A stretch of 64,000 nucleotides of DNA from Hymenobacter norwichensis DSM 15439. GTDB lineage: Bacteria > Bacteroidota > Bacteroidia > Cytophagales > Hymenobacteraceae. Numbering within the stretch: the first letter of the stretch is position 1; every line of letters starts with the position of its first letter. The DNA is taken from NCBI RefSeq assembly GCF_000420705.1, contig NZ_ATVL01000006.1:124001-188000 (forward strand). The letters run 5' to 3'. A program made the translations under genes and the position numbers. Shown here piece after piece: positions 53,801-60,878 of the stretch. The notes beneath the pieces are model-generated. The model was given only the letters and a program-made list of their open reading frames with translations. It was not told where the DNA came from and did no database searches.

Positions 53801-55419
53801 TTGGTGGCCTTCAGCATCTTCATGAAGATAACCTGGTCCTGCCCCACGGTGCCATAATCATCCACTAGCTCTCCTACTTTATAGGTGCGGCCGTTGTAGA
53901 TGTATTCGTAGCTCACACTCAGCACCTGCTCGGGTAGCAGCGGCGTATTCAGCGAGAGGTAGCCCAACTGCGCATTAAAGGTGTATTCACGCGCATCGAG
54001 CTTGCGAGCCCGCACGTGCTCATAGTCCAAGTTCTTGCTCAGCGGCTGTAGTGGCAGCGTATTGAGGTAGTTATCCACTGTTAGCTCGCCGCGGGCGGCA
54101 GCGCCACCGTTCAGAACAGCCTGAAACTCCTGGTTGCTGGCATTAGAAGCCGTGCTATTCGTGCCCGACCCTAAGAAGGCTCGCCGATACACGCGCCGCG
54201 GTTCGCCCAAGTCCATGAGGGCTACTACGTTGCGTAGGTTGTCACTCTGGCGGTTGTCGTTGGTGATGTACACCTCCACCCGCCGGATTTCCACCCCGCT
54301 CTGCACGGTAGGCAGATTGCGCAGGGCCTGATTGTACCGGTCGCGGAAGAATTGGCTCAGGAAAAAGTGCCGGTCCCGTTCGTACTGGCTGGCTTTAATT
54401 TCAAATTGCCGACCCTGGGCCCCGTTTTGCACCCGTACCTCGTCAGCCTGGCCCCGTAGGGTACTGGCTACCGCCGTCACGGCCATACGCCCGAATTGCA
54501 ACTGGGTTTTCACCCCGAACAGGTTTTGCCCGCCCTGAATCAGAGAGTTGTTGAGCGGCAAGCTTACGTTGCCGAGGTCAATCTTGCGGATGATATCGGT
54601 ATCGAAGCCCGTATAGTCGAGCTTCATGTTGTTTTCGAAGTCGAAGGCGGCCTTGGTGTCGTAGTTGAACGTGAGGCGCACTTTCTCCCCAATCTGCCCG
54701 GTTAGGTTCAGGTTCAGGTTCTGGTCGTACTGGAAGTCGCCGATGCGCTGCTGCCGTAGCGTCAGAGTTGGGTTTTTGTTGACGCTGTAGCGGGCACCCA
54801 TGCGCAGTGTAACCGCGCCAGCCGGCCGAATATCCACGTAGCTGCCCCCAAAAATCCGGTCGGCCATGGGGCCAAGGTAAATTTTCGGGATAACCCGGCG
54901 GGTGGCGGCGGTATTTTCGTCGCCGGTTACGCCGCCCGCCGAACGATTTCGGAAGTAGTCTCGTATAGCCTGACGTTGCTGCCATTCCGAATAATCTCGA
55001 AAACTCATGCGGCTAGGGTCCCGGAAGTCAAGCTCCTGCCCAATTCGCTCCTGAATATCGAAATACTCTAGGCTGTCATCGGGAGAAACTTGCTGCGTGA
55101 TGTTGGAGGGTAGCCCCAGAATGAGGGGGGACCGACGGCGCTGCGGCGACAAAGGCGTGCCAGCCCGGTCGGCGGGTGCCACCTTGGGCCGACGACTGGA
55201 ACGGTAACGGCTGGTGTCGGGCAAAACAACCCGGGGCGTGTCGGGCGCTGGCATTAGCCAAGGCAGTTGGCCCTGGGCTTTTTTGCCGGGTAGCCAAGAA
55301 CTCCACAGTTGCTGCAAGGCAAACGCGGAACTTCCCAACGACTCAGCCTGCGACCACCAAGCCAACAACGACGCAACCACAACCAAAGAGGCAGTGAGGG
55401 ACTTCTTACCGGAGTTCAA
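47899..55419 (-). CDS. sprA: SprA, outer-membrane translocon of the type IX secretion system
   Basis: Giant outer-membrane protein (2506 residues) that forms the type IX export channel and is needed for gliding in flavobacteria. The N-terminus is a TTG-started signal region (LTASLVVVASLLAWWSQA). Family blocks include RRVIPKIYLGPMADRIFGGS, then TLTLRQQRIGDFQYDQNLNL and NYDTKAAFDFENNMKLDYTG. Later come VAFSGEFAQLLPGRSQLGNG and a YLDDFENARTPYTLGG block. The C-terminal half continues with barrel strands up to LQFFFTKNITQPRVENSY. The gene order maeB-ruvA-sprA-gcvH-vanZ is the expected Bacteroidota neighbourhood. It would serve the two T9SS cargo proteins in this window. Confidence 0.96.
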   Translation of the reverse strand: MNSGKKSLTASLVVVASLLAWWSQAESLGSSAFALQQLWSSWLPGKKAQGQLPWLMPAPDTPRVVLPDTSRYRSSRRPKVAPADRAGTPLSPQRRRSPLILGLPSNITQQVSPDDSLEYFDIQERIGQELDFRDPSRMSFRDYSEWQQRQAIRDYFRNRSAGGVTGDENTAATRRVIPKIYLGPMADRIFGGSYVDIRPAGAVTLRMGARYSVNKNPTLTLRQQRIGDFQYDQNLNLNLTGQIGEKVRLTFNYDTKAAFDFENNMKLDYTGFDTDIIRKIDLGNVSLPLNNSLIQGGQNLFGVKTQLQFGRMAVTAVASTLRGQADEVRVQNGAQGRQFEIKASQYERDRHFFLSQFFRDRYNQALRNLPTVQSGVEIRRVEVYITNDNRQSDNLRNVVALMDLGEPRRVYRRAFLGSGTNSTASNASNQEFQAVLNGGAAARGELTVDNYLNTLPLQPLSKNLDYEHVRARKLDAREYTFNAQLGYLSLNTPLLPEQVLSVSYEYIYNGRTYKVGELVDDYGTVGQDQVIFMKMLKATNPGVQLVQQNDLTINTPQNNPNPATNNPNLLTGNLPTWDLMMKNVYPLNASQLNRDNFQLQIIYKDDVTGVDQISLKEGQQIINRPLVEVFNLDNVNPNNDQNPDGNFDFFPGITIDPELGKIIFPVVEPFGSYLRTRFVEGSEDALINKYVYQELYNQVQSDAQQRTEKDKFVLRGRFQATATNEISLPGLGIAQGSVRVRAGSVLLEEGRDYQVFYDQSIVKILNPAYLNSANELRVEFEKNALVQVQPRKLLGVRMDYRLNPDINFGATVLHLRENQAPGINRVNIGDEPGNNTIYGFDVNMRRDSRALTKYLDMLPFINTKEPSSVAFSGEFAQLLPGRSQLGNGENGVSYLDDFENARTPYTLGGLNSAVAWRLGATPRSFTNFNANNVTSAFRRGKLAWYSIDQTYYTNGPNKPNNIGEVKNHYIRGVLRDEIFPNRDVGTSGNGFEYPFDLAYYPAERGQYNYNPIAASGRFPSVQEARQNYGAVSREITFDTDFDNANVEYLEFWMLDPFIEGENGRIDDSSRDPSSPPPANNTTGGKLLINLGSISEDVLSDNNQYEFENGLPTDPIDPGNPNQTTRPTPWGRVTRQQFLTDAFNSAGRARQDIGLDGLDDTEEQAFFSAAFGDDPSGDNFRHHLDPFYDQNNVNILGRYKNYNGMEGNSRENSQLSSTAFPDKEDLNRDNVISETESYFEYELNLKKDQLAVGSNFVVDKVTRTISNEQVSWYQFRIPIRTPTRIQSPPNGSLPNFKSIRFLRMVLTEWEQPVVLRLVQPQFVANQWRRYLGPISDPNIPCVNCGDAAAAFNISTVGVEENGGSDAAAAGAVRYVVPPGIQRDKEYGSSTVNRQQNEQSLRLCVEDLRDGFGQAAYKNLNLNLVRYKRLRLFLHAQSEDDRLRDNEVQAFIRLGTDYNQNYYEYRLPLVVTRPTSGSNVTADEVWPLANRVDIELQRFIDAKAERNQLNVSYAVPFVKTFPDGSSITVLGNPDISAVQGAMIGVFNPANDLQSKSMCLWADELRVFDFDRETGWAATARFNTKLADIANITATGSFTSVGFGGLQDKLSQRSLDDIKRGDVNATVAVEKFFPEKLGLRVPVLIQAGHESRSPKYDPLDPDTELRQSLQKFRRDDNTIDAEAQAAYRKEVIDQTNSRSISVLNVRKERTNTERKPKPYDIENVALSYSYTERTHTDINTDRDYTRTYTGAVAYIYQTTPKNYTPLARVKSLDSPYLKFLQEVNFTPLPSRFSFRADIDRRYNERFLQRVLEPGTVPSTLGIPGVFQKSFYFNRIYDMQWALTKGLTFDYTANNRSVIDEGIGSSIDDSPEARANREQLRNNLLRGGRTTNFNQTVALTYRLPLDKFPLTDWLSADARYAANYTWQAASTALRAPIGPAYPDSTVEVRLGNTIQNNGELSANGRIDLVKLYNKVRFLNIINNAPPPGKAPNKGPAALGSPNADQTAAVDTAKGPELRLLKAVLRSLMTARSLNFTYTRSNGTLLPGYLPGTRFFGLNSDWNAPGVPFLLGRQYDLNNLYARASENGWYTQRSDLLNTPLSALLTENLVLRTALEPFRDFNIQVESRRQLVRNREVFYRTIVNETDLLPIPGAVPTPSNPLGSGSFSTSVVTIQTLFGDLSEKGTFSKAFDRFRKNREFVQQRLQETVSSAAGPTTSPLGLYGYNSQDVLIPAFLDAYKGKSSDGYRAKKFNPFAQLPIPNWNIQYNGLAELPFVKKYFRSIALTHAYSSVYNVASYTTASAYTAEPNGLSSIINATGQYIPYYVLGQVSIAERLTPLIGIRFQTLEKITGNLELRTERAVALNTTNAQVTELHTQEMVIGFGYATNRLKLPFRIGGEQKILKNELTARLDLSIRDNVTIQRTIEDAVDPAFLPDGSPDTRVTPSIGRQNGIATNGTKQVQLRPTVDYVLNQRLNLQFFFTKNITQPRVENSYKNSTTEGGIQLRYSLSQ

Positions 55420-55432
55420 GTGCTACAAATAA

Positions 55433-55440
55433 AAAAGATA
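55433..55440 (-). promoter_or_regulatory. possible -7 element of sprA
   Basis: The minus strand reads TATCTTTT, seven of eight matches to TAnnTTTG, 13 bases before the TTG start. The leader would be very short, so this is tentative. Confidence 0.25.
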
Positions 55441-55570
55441 CGGGTGGCGTATAGTCAGTAGCGAGACATAAGCACTGAGTGGAAAGAGTTGGTGCCAACA
55501 GTTTTAAACAAGGTAAGCAACACCTTCAATCTCCAGACTCACTACTTATGCCCTAGTGCTTAGGAAAACG

Positions 55571-56176
55571 CTAATTCGACTTAAGAGCAAACTTAATCAA
55601 TTCCTCCACGCTCAGGTCGTTACCGTGCTTATTCTGAATTTGATCCAGCGTTTTCTCGGCAGCCGACCGGGCAAAGCCCAGCGTTACTAAAGCCGACAAC
55701 GCTTCACTCCGATTCGTATTGTGTGCCCGCGCCAACGGAACGGTGTCAACCCCAGCCTTAGCCAGCAATTCATCTTTGCGCAGCCGGTCCTTCAGATCGA
55801 TGATAACGCGTTGTGCCGTTTTCGGGCCTACCCCTTTGATGCTCTGAATAGCCCGCACATCTTCGTTGATAATGGCGTGCCGGATTTCGCCTACGCTCAT
55901 GCTGCTCACCATTACAATGCCGGTGCCCGGCCCAATGCCCGACACCGAAATTAGGTGCAGAAACAGCGCCCGTTCGTTGGGGTCGAGAAAGCCGTAGAGC
56001 GTGTGCGCGTCTTCCTTGATGTGCTGAAACGTGTACAGCTTGGCTTTGTCGCCCTCGGTGGGCAGCTTGCTGTAGGTAGCCAGCGAAATCTTGATTTCGT
56101 ATCCCACGCCGTTCACGTCGAGAATGGCTTGGGCAGGGTCTTTATAGGCGAGCTTTCCTTCGATGTACGCAATCAT
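55571..56176 (-). CDS. ruvA: Holliday junction branch-migration protein RuvA
   Basis: Tetrameric DNA-binding subunit of RuvAB, which drives branch migration at Holliday junctions. The 201-residue length is normal. Domain I (OB-fold) opens MIAYIEGKLAYKDPAQAILD and has GVGYEIKISL and YTFQHIKEDAHTLYGF. Domain II has the two helix-hairpin-helix motifs: LHLISVSGIGPGTGIVM and VRAIQSIKGVGPKTAQRVI. Domain III (about 150-201) has ALVTLGFARSAAEKTLDQIQ. Here it lies between maeB and sprA. Confidence 0.97.
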   Translation of the reverse strand: MIAYIEGKLAYKDPAQAILDVNGVGYEIKISLATYSKLPTEGDKAKLYTFQHIKEDAHTLYGFLDPNERALFLHLISVSGIGPGTGIVMVSSMSVGEIRHAIINEDVRAIQSIKGVGPKTAQRVIIDLKDRLRKDELLAKAGVDTVPLARAHNTNRSEALSALVTLGFARSAAEKTLDQIQNKHGNDLSVEELIKFALKSN

Positions 56177-56206
56177 GGGAAGTAGTTGGGATGATAGGGT
56201 GCCAGT

Positions 56207-56243
56207 GAAAACGCCTTTGCAGGCGTTTTCTATCCCAAAAATA
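56207..56243 (-). terminator. maeB terminator hairpin with adjoining possible ruvA promoter
   Basis: GAAAACGCCT (56207-56216) pairs with AGGCGTTTTC (56221-56230) around TTGC. Directly beside it, the minus strand at 56236-56243 reads TATTTTTG, a perfect TAnnTTTG. Transcription of ruvA would start near or within the hairpin. Confidence 0.5.
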
Positions 56244-56283
56244 CTGGCATTTTTAACTAAATAAATTGGATGAGAGCAGCAGG

Positions 56284-58554
56284 CTACACGCCCGTAGCTT
56301 GCTGTGCATCCACTACGGCAATAGCCGCCATATTCACGATTTCGCGCACCGAAGCGCCAAGCTGCAAAATGTGCACTGGCTTGCGCATGCCCATGAGAAC
56401 CGGCCCAATTACCTCTGCCCCACCAATTTCCTGGAGCACTTTGTAAGCAATGTTGCCGCTAATCACATTCGGGAAAATAAGCGTGTTGGCCCCACCTTTC
56501 TCAGCCAGCACCGAAAACGGGTATTGCTCCCGTAGCAGCTGTGGGTTAAGAGCAGTGTTAGCCTGCATTTCGCCGTCCAGAATCAAATCAGGGTAGCGGG
56601 CTTTGGCTAGCTCGGTGGCCCGGCGGGCTTTGTCGGGGAGGGTGCCGGGGTTGGAGCCAAAGTTGGAGTAGCTGATAACGGCTACCCGCGGCTCGGTGTC
56701 GAAAAAGCGCACGGCCTGAGCCGTGAGGCCGATAATGTCCACCATTTCCTCAGCTGTGGGGTCAATGTTCACGGTGGTATCAGCGAAGAAAAACGGGCCT
56801 TTCTTGTGCTGGATGATGTACATCGAGGCTACCCGCTTCACGCCATCTTCCACCCCAATCACCTGCAACGAGGGCACGATGCTCTTGCTGTAGTCTTTGG
56901 TGAGGCCGGTAATAACGGCATCGGCGGCTCCGGTTTCCAGCATCATCGAACCGTAGTAGTTCCGCTCGCGCAGCAGGCGTTGGGATTCGTAAAGCGTGAG
57001 GCCCCGGCGCTGCCGCTTCCGGAACAGCATCTCGGCGTACTCGTTGCGCTGTTTGTCCTCGTCCAGAATGTTGATAATCTTGCAACCCGTCAAATCCAAG
57101 TTGTTGGCATCGGCAATGGTCTGAATCCGGTCGAGCGGGCCCAGCAGAATGGGCTTGGCAATGCCTTCGTCGTGCAGGATGGTGGCCGCCTTGAGAATCT
57201 TGTAGGTATCGGCCTCGGGGAAAACCACCCGCTTGGGGTTGGAGCGCGCCGCCGAGGTAATACGGTTCATTAGCTTCTGGTTCACGCCCAAACGGCCGCG
57301 CAGCTCGTCCTCGTAAGCTGTCCAGTCGGTAATCTGGATGCGGGCCACGCCGCTTTCCATGGCGGCGCGTGCTACGGCTGGGCTCACGGCCGTAATCAGG
57401 CGTGGGTCCAAGGGTTTCGGAATCAGGTAGGTGCGCCCGAAAGCCAGGGTGTTGTCGCCATATGCGCGGTTCACCATATCGGGTACGGGCTCTTTAGCCA
57501 GCTCAGCCAGTGCCTTCACGGCGGCCAACTTCATTTCCTCGTTGATTTCGGTGGCCCTCACGTCCAGCGCCCCCCGGAAAATGTAGGGGAAGCCCAACAC
57601 GTTATTCACCTGGTTGGGATGGTCGGAGCGGCCGGTCGCCATGATGATGTCGGGCCGGGTGGACATGGCCAGCTCATAGGCAATTTCCGGGTTTGGGTTG
57701 GCCAGCGCAAACACAATGGGGTTGTCGGCCATGGTCAGCAGCAGCTCAGCGGGCAGCACGTTGGCTGCCGACAAACCCAGGAACACGTCGGCACCCTGCA
57801 TAGCCTCGGCTACGGTGCTTACGCTGCGCTTGGTGGCAAACTGCATCTGCAACGGCGCCAGGTCGGTCCGCTTGCCGTTGATGACGCCGTCCTTGTCGAA
57901 CACCACTACATTTTCCAGCTTCAAGCCCAAGGCCAGATACAGCCGCAGGCACGACACCGCCGCGGCGCCCGCGCCACTCACCACTAGCTTGATTTCGTCG
58001 ATTTTCTTGCCTACCACTTCCAGCGCGTTCAGCAAGGCCGCCGACGTAATAATGGCCGTGCCGTGCTGGTCGTCGTGCATGAGCGGAATGTTCATCTGCT
58101 CGCGCAAGGCCGTCTCGATGCGGAAGCACTCGGGCGCCTTGATATCTTCGAGGTTGATGCCGCCGAACGTAGGCTCCAGCGCCTTCACAATGCGGATAAA
58201 CTCGTCGGGGTCGGTGGCGTCAATTTCAATGTCGAAGCAGTCAATACCGGCAAACTTCTTGAACAGTACGCCTTTACCTTCCATCACCGGCTTGCTGGCC
58301 TCGGGGCCAATGTTGCCCAAGCCCAGTACGGCCGTTCCGTTGCTAATAACCGCCACCAAGTTGCCTTTGGCGGTGTATTTATATACGTCGTCTTTGTTGT
58401 TGGCAATGGCGAGGCAGGGCTCCGCTACACCCGGCGAGTAAGCCAGCGCCAGATCGAGCTGGGTGCTGACGGGCTTGGTGGGTACCACCTCAATTTTGCC
58501 GGCAGGGCTTTGGGAATGGTAGTCTAGCGCGTCCTGTTTGTTGATTTTAAGCAT
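56284..58554 (-). CDS. maeB: NADP-dependent malic enzyme (with phosphotransacetylase-like domain)
   Basis: Converts malate to pyruvate and CO2 with reduction of NADP. The start is at MLKINKQDALDYHSQSPAGK (756 residues, the MaeB fusion size). The malic domain (1-425) has QLDLALAYSPGVAEPCLAI, GNLVAVISNGTAVLGLGNIG, MEGKGVLFKKFAGIDCFDIE and MHDDQHGTAIITSAALLNAL. The NAD-binding part has LVVSGAGAAAVSCLRLYLAL. Residues about 430-756 form the phosphate acetyl/butyryltransferase-like domain (NPKRVVFPEADTYKILKAAT; YGSMMLETGAADAVITGLTK), thought to be regulatory in MaeB. It is first in the minus-strand series maeB-ruvA-sprA. Confidence 0.96.
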   Translation of the reverse strand: MLKINKQDALDYHSQSPAGKIEVVPTKPVSTQLDLALAYSPGVAEPCLAIANNKDDVYKYTAKGNLVAVISNGTAVLGLGNIGPEASKPVMEGKGVLFKKFAGIDCFDIEIDATDPDEFIRIVKALEPTFGGINLEDIKAPECFRIETALREQMNIPLMHDDQHGTAIITSAALLNALEVVGKKIDEIKLVVSGAGAAAVSCLRLYLALGLKLENVVVFDKDGVINGKRTDLAPLQMQFATKRSVSTVAEAMQGADVFLGLSAANVLPAELLLTMADNPIVFALANPNPEIAYELAMSTRPDIIMATGRSDHPNQVNNVLGFPYIFRGALDVRATEINEEMKLAAVKALAELAKEPVPDMVNRAYGDNTLAFGRTYLIPKPLDPRLITAVSPAVARAAMESGVARIQITDWTAYEDELRGRLGVNQKLMNRITSAARSNPKRVVFPEADTYKILKAATILHDEGIAKPILLGPLDRIQTIADANNLDLTGCKIINILDEDKQRNEYAEMLFRKRQRRGLTLYESQRLLRERNYYGSMMLETGAADAVITGLTKDYSKSIVPSLQVIGVEDGVKRVASMYIIQHKKGPFFFADTTVNIDPTAEEMVDIIGLTAQAVRFFDTEPRVAVISYSNFGSNPGTLPDKARRATELAKARYPDLILDGEMQANTALNPQLLREQYPFSVLAEKGGANTLIFPNVISGNIAYKVLQEIGGAEVIGPVLMGMRKPVHILQLGASVREIVNMAAIAVVDAQQATGV

Positions 58555-59028
58555 GAGGAAGGGGATGGGGAAGATGCCGCTCGTGCGGCGCGGGTTAGGC
58601 AAGTTGGGGCGAAATCAGCCGGAATCAAAGCTGAGGCCACCGGATCAGCCGGTAAAGGCGCTTCGTATCGGTGGCCTGCTACTGCAGTGGTAGCCGCACC
58701 GGAAGAAAGCAGCCGCGGCATAAGGGCCAATCAGAACCGGCTGGTGCAAAACTTTGGCAATGCAAGGAGCACCGTTAGGCACCGTAAAGGTTTGCGCCGA
58801 CCAACGGCCGGATTTTCGCTTTGAGGCGGACCACAAACCAAGGTCCTGGCCCAACAGAGTTTCTGGTAGTCCTCCTACCTTGCACCCCCAACACTACAGG
58901 AGAGTACCCCGAATAGCAGTGCTCATTTTTACTGCCGGCTCACTCACCAGTAAGGCAAGCAACTGGCCTCCACCCACTGGGTAGCGTCTGGTTTACCTAT
59001 TCACACAGCATAGTAGCAAGCAATTCGT
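58555..59028. other. 474-base divergent gap between maeB and the first SDR gene
   Basis: No credible coding frame or RNA gene. It holds a small hairpin near maeB (GCCGC-TCGT-GCGGC at about 58577-58590) and an 8-base inverted repeat (58635-58642 and 58669-58676, GGCCACCG). No perfect TAnnTTTG was found for either gene. Confidence 0.5.
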
Positions 59029-59793
59029 ATGTTCAGTTTAGCTGGGAAGAAAGCAGTAATTACCGGCGGTGGCAGCGGCATCGGCAAGGCCATTGCCCTC
59101 ACATTTGCCCGGCAGGGGGCCGAGGTACACATTCTGGAGCTGAACGCCGAAGCCGGCGAGCAGGTAGTAGCGGAAATCAAGCAGGCAGGCAGCCAGGCGG
59201 CTACGCACGGCGCCGACATCAGCCAGCAAGCTGAGGTAGTGGCCGTGGTCAACCAGATTGGCCCGCTGGATATCTTGGTCAACAACGCGGGTATTGCGCA
59301 CGTGGGCAACGCGGAAAACACTTCCGAAGTGGACTTCGACCGGGTGTATAACGTGAATGTGAAAGGTGCTTACAATTGCCTGTACGCCGCGCTGCCGCAG
59401 ATGAAAGTCCGCGGCGGTGGTGTGATAGTGAATATGGCTTCCATTGCGGCGCACGTGGGCCTCACCGACCGGTTTGCGTATTCAATGAGCAAAGGTGCCA
59501 TCTTCGCCATGACGCTGTCGGTTGCGCGCGACTACCTGGCTGACAACATCCGGTGCAACAGCATTTCGCCGGCGCGGGTGCACACGCCGTTCGTAGACGG
59601 CTTCATTGCCAAAAACTACCAGGGGCAGGAGCAGGAAATCTTCGATAAACTCTCGCGCAGCCAGCCCATCGGCCGCATGGGTACCCCCGACGAGGTGGCC
59701 GCGCTGGCCTTGTACCTCTGCTCCGATGAAGCTGGCTTTGTAACCGGCTGCGACTACCCTCTGGATGGCGGCTTCATCAAGTTGAATAGTTAA
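59029..59793 (+). CDS. SDR oxidoreductase, probable 2-keto-3-deoxy-L-fuconate dehydrogenase
   Basis: Short-chain dehydrogenase of 254 residues with a complete active site. The NAD-binding glycines are in GGGSGIGKA (13-21), with NNAGIAHVG following. The catalytic residues are Ser138 (VNMAS), Tyr151 and Lys155 (RFAYSMSKGA). The C-terminus DEAGFVTGCDYPLDGGFIKL is standard. The sequence RCNSISPARVHTPFVDGFIA and the adjacent FAH-family hydrolase suggest the oxidation of 2-keto-3-deoxy-L-fuconate in the non-phosphorylating fucose route. FabG-like or another sugar-acid dehydrogenase remains possible. The last three codons and the stop lie in a 36-bp palindrome. Confidence 0.75.
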   Translation: MFSLAGKKAVITGGGSGIGKAIALTFARQGAEVHILELNAEAGEQVVAEIKQAGSQAATHGADISQQAEVVAVVNQIGPLDILVNNAGIAHVGNAENTSEVDFDRVYNVNVKGAYNCLYAALPQMKVRGGGVIVNMASIAAHVGLTDRFAYSMSKGAIFAMTLSVARDYLADNIRCNSISPARVHTPFVDGFIAKNYQGQEQEIFDKLSRSQPIGRMGTPDEVAALALYLCSDEAGFVTGCDYPLDGGFIKLNS

Positions 59794-59865
59794 ATGGCTG
59801 CTTGATGGGGGCATTGCTGACAGGCTAAGAGCAATGCCCCCATCAAGCAGCCATTTAACTATTCA
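59783..59865 (+). repeat. 36-bp perfect inverted repeat containing the end of the first SDR gene
   Basis: Arms 59783-59818 and 59830-59865 are perfect over 36 bases with an 11-base loop. The left arm includes the final codons and stop of the SDR gene (TAA 59791-59793). It lies between two genes on the same strand, so as RNA it would be a very strong terminator or attenuator before the hydrolase gene. Confidence 0.8.
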
Positions 59866-59896
59866 GCAATTCAAAAAATCAACCAGTCAACATTCA
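59863..59896 (+). repeat. 8-bp-period array before the hydrolase start
   Basis: TCA recurs at 59863, 59871, 59879 and 59887: units TCAGCAAT, TCAAAAAA, TCAACCAG, TCAACATT. The array directly precedes the ATG at 59896 and overlaps the end of the palindrome's right arm by three bases. Confidence 0.55.
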
Positions 59897-60753
59897 TGAA
59901 ATTAATTCGCTACGGCCAGCCCGGCCACGAGAAACCCGGTGTGATACTAAACGACCAGCAGCTGGACGTATCCGCTTTCGGAGAGGACTACAACGAGGCG
60001 TTTTTCGCTACCGACGGGCTGACCCGGCTGGCGGAGTATGTGCGCGCCAATACTGGCAAGTTGCCCGCTGTAGGTGCCAACGAGCGGCTGGGCGCGCCAG
60101 TAGCCCGGCCGTCCAAAATTGTGTGCGTGGGCTTGAACTACGCCGACCACGCCCGCGAAACCGGCGCCACGCCGCCGCCTGAGCCGGTGCTGTTCTTCAA
60201 ATCAACTACGGCGCTGGTAGGCCCCAACGACGACATCATCATCCCGAAAAATTCCGTTAAAACCGACTGGGAAGTGGAGCTGGCCGTGGTAATCGGCAAG
60301 CAGGCGTCGTATGTGGAAGAGGCGGACGCGCACGAGTACATTGCCGGCTACGCCCTGCACAATGACGTATCGGAGCGGGAGTTTCAGCTGGAGCGTAGTG
60401 GCACCTGGGACAAGGGCAAAGGCTGCGACACCTTCGCACCCATTGGGCCGTTTCTGGCTACTCCAGATGAAGTGGCCGACGTGGATAATCTGCGCCTATG
60501 GCTGAGCGTAAACGGTCAGAAAATGCAGGATGGCACCACCGCCAACCTGATTTTCCGGATTCCGTTCCTGGTTTCCTATATCAGCCAGTTCATGACCCTG
60601 CTGCCCGGCGACATTATTTCCACCGGTACACCAGCCGGGGTAGGGCTGGGGTTCAACCCGCCCGTGTATCTGAAGCCCGGTGACGTTGTAGAGCTGGGTA
60701 TTGACGGCCTGGGTACCTCCCGCCAAGAGCTACGCGCATATACCAAGCAGTAA
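59896..60753 (+). CDS. fumarylacetoacetate hydrolase family protein, probable 2,4-diketo-3-deoxy-L-fuconate hydrolase
   Basis: FAH-superfamily enzyme of 285 residues that cleaves carbon-carbon bonds of diketo acids with a divalent metal. Family blocks are IVCVGLNYADHARETGATPP, PVLFFKSTTALVGPNDDI and TDWEVELAVVIGKQASYVEE. The metal-ligand region continues with YALHNDVSEREFQLERSGTW then KGKGCDTFAPIGPFLAT. The tail has PGDIISTGTPAGVGLGFNPP. This subgroup is typically encoded beside 2-keto-3-deoxy-fuconate dehydrogenases, matching the upstream SDR. The product pair would be pyruvate and lactate, if the fucose assignment is right. Confidence 0.8.
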   Translation: MKLIRYGQPGHEKPGVILNDQQLDVSAFGEDYNEAFFATDGLTRLAEYVRANTGKLPAVGANERLGAPVARPSKIVCVGLNYADHARETGATPPPEPVLFFKSTTALVGPNDDIIIPKNSVKTDWEVELAVVIGKQASYVEEADAHEYIAGYALHNDVSEREFQLERSGTWDKGKGCDTFAPIGPFLATPDEVADVDNLRLWLSVNGQKMQDGTTANLIFRIPFLVSYISQFMTLLPGDIISTGTPAGVGLGFNPPVYLKPGDVVELGIDGLGTSRQELRAYTKQ

Positions 60754-60770
60754 AGTTTTGGCTATGCTTT

Positions 60771-60809
60771 CTCGTTACGTGGCCGGCGGCTTGCCGGCTG
60801 CGTAGCGAG
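60771..60809 (+). terminator. 17-bp hairpin between the hydrolase and the second SDR gene
   Basis: Arms 60771-60787 and 60793-60809 pair over 17 bases, with three G-T wobbles, around a 5-base loop. There is no T-run after it, so it may attenuate or protect mRNA rather than terminate. Confidence 0.5.
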
Positions 60810-60878
60810 TAAAAGCGTCTCCGTTTCTCATATTACCCTTACCGTTCAACTCTCGTCACGCATTTACTGGTTTTTAGT

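Noticed and set aside
57698-58441. 247-codon plus-strand frame opposite maeB
   Set aside because: Serine-rich antisense shadow; the minus strand encodes an unmistakable malic enzyme.
58645-58854. Minus-strand frame in the maeB/SDR gap
   Set aside because: Low-complexity composition and no conserved motif; I treat the gap as non-coding.
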